Positions 60,569 through 64,000 of a stretch of DNA of 64,000 bases are shown here, piece by piece. Under the pieces are notes generated by a model. That model saw nothing but the letters and a program-made list of their open reading frames with translations. It was not told the DNA's origin and searched no databases. The position numbers and the translations under genes are program-made. Positions within the stretch are counted from its first letter, which is position 1; every line of letters begins with the position of its first letter. The DNA comes from Torreya grandis (lineage: Eukaryota; Streptophyta; Pinopsida; Cupressales; Taxaceae). The DNA lies in assembly GCA_037957365.1 (NCBI GenBank), contig JARHVA010002125.1, positions 1,997,001 to 2,061,000 on the forward strand, read 5' to 3'.

Positions 60569-61269
60569 TATCAAATTACTACAATTTTAAAAATCAATAG
60601 TGCTCTTTGACTTGAGTTCATCAACATGAATCCTGATCTTCAAGTTAATCTTTTGAATTTTGATGATGATGAGCCCAATAAATTTTAACACACTTGTAAT
60701 ACTAAGAATATACCCCCATATATTATAGATTAGCTTCTTCCTCTCTTACCCTGAGATCATACTATTCTTATCATGGATGAGATTACCAATTTTCCCCCTC
60801 TATGTAATGCACAAAATCTATCTCCACCTAAAGATTCCATCACTAGCAATGATTTTGGAGTGGATAAATTATTACAAGATCCTTTCACCATGTCCCCTCA
60901 TACATTTATATTTCACCTTCTGAAACTCCCCCCAATTCTCAAGCATGTATAATTTCTCCAACATATGATGACAACTATGTCATGGCCCAAGCTCAATATA
61001 GAGACTTAGATTTCCAACATTATCAAAATATTTTATCCCAAATTCATGCCTTCAATTAGGATGTACATACCATATCTACATGACATAACTTAGATATTGA
61101 GGGTCATGTACCTCCCATCATTTCTCCACTTATCAATACTCCTTGGGTGGTAGAATAACCTACAAATTTCAAACTTACAGAAGCTCCTACATCTTATATA
61201 CCTCTTATGGATCCTACCATGTCTTTAAATTCTTATCCCATCATTTAATCTACCAACATTCCCATCTCT
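60569..61269 (+). pseudogene. Element B: protease-RT linker, decayed
   Basis: Coding-like but heavily broken sequence between protease and the spacer domain. Asp-rich motifs such as NFDDDEPNKF (about 60658-60687) and YDDNYVMAQAQYRDLDF (about 60966-61014) have counterparts on the minus strand of element A (about 9400-9050). No enzyme domain is recognised. Confidence 0.5.
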
Positions 61270-61650
61270 TTGAATCCATCCTCTTCATCTAATTTTGAAA
61301 TCACACTAGATGCTAAGGCAATCGATGTCTATCAGATTCATTATAAATATGATCACCATGGTAATAAAATTCTAGATCTTGAATATTATGGTCCTCTTCA
61401 TACCTTTCCTAGTAATGAAGCTATTATTGAGTTACTTCATGCTCGAGAACCCCAAATTCCTTGGTGGAATCATAAAATTGGAAATTTCAAGAATAAAACT
61501 CCTTGCTTCAATAACTTTGTCACTAGAATTGATCCTAAAACAAATACAATTTCAGCCTTGCCTAACACACCTTATCATTTTAAAGATGGAAATACCATGC
61601 ATATTGAAGAAAAAAATTGTATTGAATATGGTACCCCATCTTCTCCTTGA
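61270..61650 (+). pseudogene. Element B: conserved spacer domain before RT, function unknown
   Basis: An open stretch of 126 codons. Its core VYQIHYKYDHHGNKILDLE, followed by YYGPLHTFPSNEAIIELLHA and PQIPWWNHKIG, matches the element A block at 8943-8617. After that come PCFNNFVTRIDPKTNTI and YHFKDGNTMH. It lies between protease and RT. Preserved length and conservative differences between A and B indicate former selection. I do not recognise the fold; it may be the family's version of the RT N-terminal extension. Confidence 0.6.
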
Positions 61651-61679
61651 CCAATCATAATTTATTGAGAACTCTTACC

Positions 61680-62560
61680 ATCTGAACATGACAACTTTAG
61701 CCTATTCTTTGATAAATATCAAGAGGCATTCACTTGGTCCTCTCAAGACATGCCTAGAACTAACCATAGTATTGTGGTTCATAACATCATCACTTATCCT
61801 AATGCTAAGATAGTGCATAAAAATCAATGCAAATTCCAACTAAAGTTACTAATCTATGTCATAAAGAAAACATTAAACTACTAGATGCTAAGTTCATTAA
61901 ACCAGTGGATTATTCTAAATGGGTTTCTAACATTGTTCCCATTTAGAAGAAGGTCACCATGGTCATACACATTTATATTTATTTATGCAACCTTAATATT
62001 TTTTTTACTAAGGACAACTTCCACTTACCTTCAATAGATGCCATCATTGATTCCATGGCTGCTTCTAAAATGTTATCTCTTATGGATGACTTCTCAGGAT
62101 ACAATCAGATTCATATCACTCTTGAGGACCAACATAAGACTACTTTCACCATCAAATAGGGCACCTATTGTTATGTCAAAATACCCTTTAGACTTAAGAA
62201 TGATAGAGCTAATTACTAACATGCTATGACTCACATCTTTCATGATCTCATCCATAAAATTGTTGAAACTTATGTGGATGATCTTATTCTAAATCAAAAC
62301 ATTGTAAGAACCATATTTTTGATCTTTCTATCATCTTTAACCATCTCGTTAGATAAAAAGTTAGACTTAATCCTTTCAAATGTGTTTTTGGAGTCATATC
62401 TATAAAAATTTTAGGATTCTTAGTCACTCTCCACTAAATTGATGTTGACCCAATTAAAATTAGTGTTATTATTAACATGCCCATTCCTCTATATATTCCC
62501 AAAATTCAAACTTATTTAGGCAAAATTTGGGCAATTAGATGATTTTTCCTTGAAATGGCT
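61680..62560 (+). pseudogene. Element B: reverse transcriptase, decayed
   Basis: Blocks in order: FDKYQEAFTWSSQDMPR (about 61712-61760), KLLDAKFIKPVDYSKWVSNIVP (about 61877-61942), DNFHLPSIDAIIDSMAASKM, LMDDFSGYNQIHITLEDQHK (62000-62140), a TAG stop at 62157-62159 where A has TGG (Trp), GTYCYVKIPFRLKN, AMTHIFHDLIHKIVETYVDDLI (about 62223-62288). The catalytic YVDD box is intact. The thumb follows to about 62560 with a frameshift near 62290. Confidence 0.88.
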
Positions 62561-63060
62561 TATCTTATTCACTCTATCAATTCCCTTTTCAAGAAATTTA
62601 CAACTTTAGAATGAATGGATCCATGCCAAAAAGCCTTTGATAATATGAAAGAGTCATTAATTCATCTAACTTATAATGATAAACCATTAATTATATATAC
62701 TTATTCCACATGTATTTTAGTTGGGGCTATGCTTTCCCAACCAACAAGATGATATAGGAAGAGAGTATACTATTTACTACATTAGCTAAGGCCTCATTGA
62801 CTATGAGACATGTTATAGAAAAGTTGAGCATGATTGCCTTGCTATCTATTTTGTGGATAAAAAGCTTCATCATTATATGCTATATCAAACTACTTATGTC
62901 ATCCTTCAATCAAAACCCCCTAGTTATTTCTTCTTCAAAGCCTTTCTTCTGGGAGATAGAATTGGCAAATAGATGGTCTTATGGAATTCAATCTTCACAT
63001 CATCACACAAAAATCTATTAAAGGGCAAGTCATATCTGACCAAATTATTGTAACTCCCAT
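62561..63060 (+). pseudogene. Element B: gypsy RNase H, decayed
   Basis: Contains LGLCFPNQQDD-type sequence near 62722, then LIDYETCYRKVEHDCLAIYFVDKKLHHYML (about 62795-62883), matching the N-Y-x-x-x-E-K-x-C-L-A-x-x-x-A-x-x-K-L-R-H-Y block. It is followed by the family ending FNLHIITQKSIKGQVISDQ (about 62984-63040), normally F-D-I-x-Y-x-x-x-x-A-I-K-G-Q-A-L-A-D. The frame changes near 62980. Confidence 0.82.
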
Positions 63061-63199
63061 TCCAACCAATTCTTCACTTCGAAATGACCTTCTCAATGAC
63101 CATATCCTTTACATTGAAGGTATTAATCAAGCTATATCCCTTAAAGACTATTTTCATAACTTTACTACTAATTTTGAAGCCAATAAACTTGAAGAATAT

Positions 63200-63680
63200 T
63201 TCCCTCCCTTTAGTACTACTAAACCAAAGGTAGTTATCAAGGAACTCCCTAAAATTAATGTTTACTTACATGTGGATAATCTGACCCTCCACTTTGATGG
63301 TGTTAAATTACTTCAAGGAACTAGGGCAGGTTGCATTCTCACTAGTTCTCTTGATAAAATAGTTCCTTTAGCCTTTCTCTTTACCTTTGATGTCACCAAC
63401 AATATAGCCAAATACTCTTGATCTTGACATCCAATATATTCATGATTTAGGAGATTTTTAGATCATTTATCATCAAGTTAATGGTGATTATTAATGTAAA
63501 AGTGAGAACCTCATTACCTATCATCAAATTATAACTACTCTTGCTAAGTACTTATCTCTTTCACTATTGAGCCTATTCCTTGAGGCCAAAATTCCATTGA
63601 TGATTCTCTTACCTCTTCAACTTATCTCTTTCATCCTCATCAAGTTCTTTCTGACCCTTATTTTATTATTTAAATCAAAA
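63200..63680 (+). pseudogene. Element B: second (archaeal-type) RNase H, decayed
   Basis: In the open frame 62981-63421, after a linker, NLTLHFDGVKLLQGTRAGCIL (about 63277-63339) is the first RNase H block with the catalytic Asp in HFDG. FTFDVTNNIAKYS (about 63382-63420) is the TNN block, where the usual AEYEA reads AKYS, so the Glu is Lys. The end of the domain, SFTIEPIP-stop-GQNSIDDSLTS, lies near 63555-63620. Placed between the gypsy RNase H and integrase, as in the Tat group. Confidence 0.82.
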
Positions 63681-63699
63681 AATCTCCATGATCTATCCA

Positions 63700-64000
63700 A
63701 CCACATAATTTAATTATTTATCACGTCAAGGTTATGAATATTAGACAAAACCCATGGTACCAAGATATCATCTATACTTAGAACATCAAACTTATCCTCC
63801 TGATCTAGATTCTCATGAAAAGATGCATTTGTAAACAAGCTTTCAAGTATGTATTTTTCCATAACATCCTTTACTATCACAATGCTAAAGGTACCTTACT
63901 CCGTTGTGTTGTGAAAAATCAAGACCCTCCTCTTCTCAAGACAGCATATGGGGGCATTTGTGGTGGTCAATATAGAAGACATGATACACCACATAAATGA
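63700..64000 (+). pseudogene. Element B: integrase N-terminus, cut by the window end
   Basis: The open frame from 63815 reads KRCICKQAFKYVFFHNILYY then GTLLRCVVKNQDPPLLKTAY and GGICGGQYRRHDTPHK. This is the start of a gypsy integrase zinc-binding domain. The expected first His, GGHxxxxxT, is Gln here. The C-x2-C half and the catalytic core lie beyond position 64000. Confidence 0.82.

Larger units (their letters stand above)
55334..64000 (+). mobile_element. Element B: Ty3/gypsy (Tat-like), sister of element A, truncated by the window end
   Basis: Forward-strand element of the same family as A. It shows a 5' LTR, primer-binding site, palindrome-rich leader, gag, protease, conserved spacer domain, RT, RNase H, second RNase H and the start of integrase at the window edge. 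Domain order and sequence follow A closely, and where A and B differ one often keeps the ancestral codon while the other has a stop. The 3' LTR and 3' noncoding region lie outside. Five bases before it are ACTTC (55329-55333); the matching duplication cannot be checked here. Confidence 0.88.

Overview
The window looks like intergenic heterochromatin from a large, repeat-rich seed-plant genome. It is visibly AT-rich and CG dinucleotides are scarce. Almost everything recognisable belongs to plant LTR-retrotransposon lineages: Ty3/gypsy elements with a second RNase H (Tat-like), a chromovirus with a chromodomain, and a copia-type gag. I found no convincing host gene, tRNA, rRNA or CRISPR array. 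The species cannot be named from the sequence. All element reading frames are broken, mainly by stops at former Gln (CAA/CAG) and Trp (TGG) codons, the pattern expected from C-to-T decay of methylated DNA. Every CDS-like item is therefore listed as a pseudogene.

Layout. Element C (Ty3/gypsy, + strand) spans 1-1433 and 14882 to about 18380, with a likely 3' LTR to about 22600; its 5' end lies outside the window. It is split by element A (Ty3/gypsy, Tat-like, - strand, 1434-14881), which has two 1.2-kb LTRs and a 5-bp target duplication (GAAGC/AAAGC). Element C's reading frame continues in phase across the insertion. The stretch 22600-26540 has no recognisable gene. Element F (- strand, about 26540-34381) is an internally deleted relative of A: it keeps the 3' noncoding region, gag, a repeat-rich leader and one LTR, and lacks pol and the second LTR. 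The stretch 34382-38333 is gene-free apart from a TG/ACATAC microsatellite. Element D (chromovirus, - strand, 38334-51812) has two 849-bp LTRs and target duplication TCCAA/TCTAA. It is split inside the end of its integrase by element E (39540-46741), a copia-type element with 2.25-kb LTRs and only a truncated gag inside. The stretch 51813-54700 has nothing recognisable. A minus-strand coding remnant (about 54770-55333) is cut by element B (+ strand, 55334 to beyond 64000), a sister of A that is open at the window end in its integrase.

How the parts relate. A, B and F are one family. They share LTR ends, an unusual primer-binding site, a gag N-terminus and a 1.6-2.3-kb leader full of degenerate palindromes built on ACTAGGTCGACCTAGT. 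A and B also share the order gag - protease - unknown spacer domain - RT - RNase H - second RNase H - integrase. C differs: its extra RNase H lies between protease and RT. The order of events readable here is C before A, and D before E.

No new functional system is claimed. The best leads are the palindromic leader arrays with the 21-bp tandem repeat in F, the unassigned primer-binding site, the conserved spacer domain, and the two different RNase H layouts.
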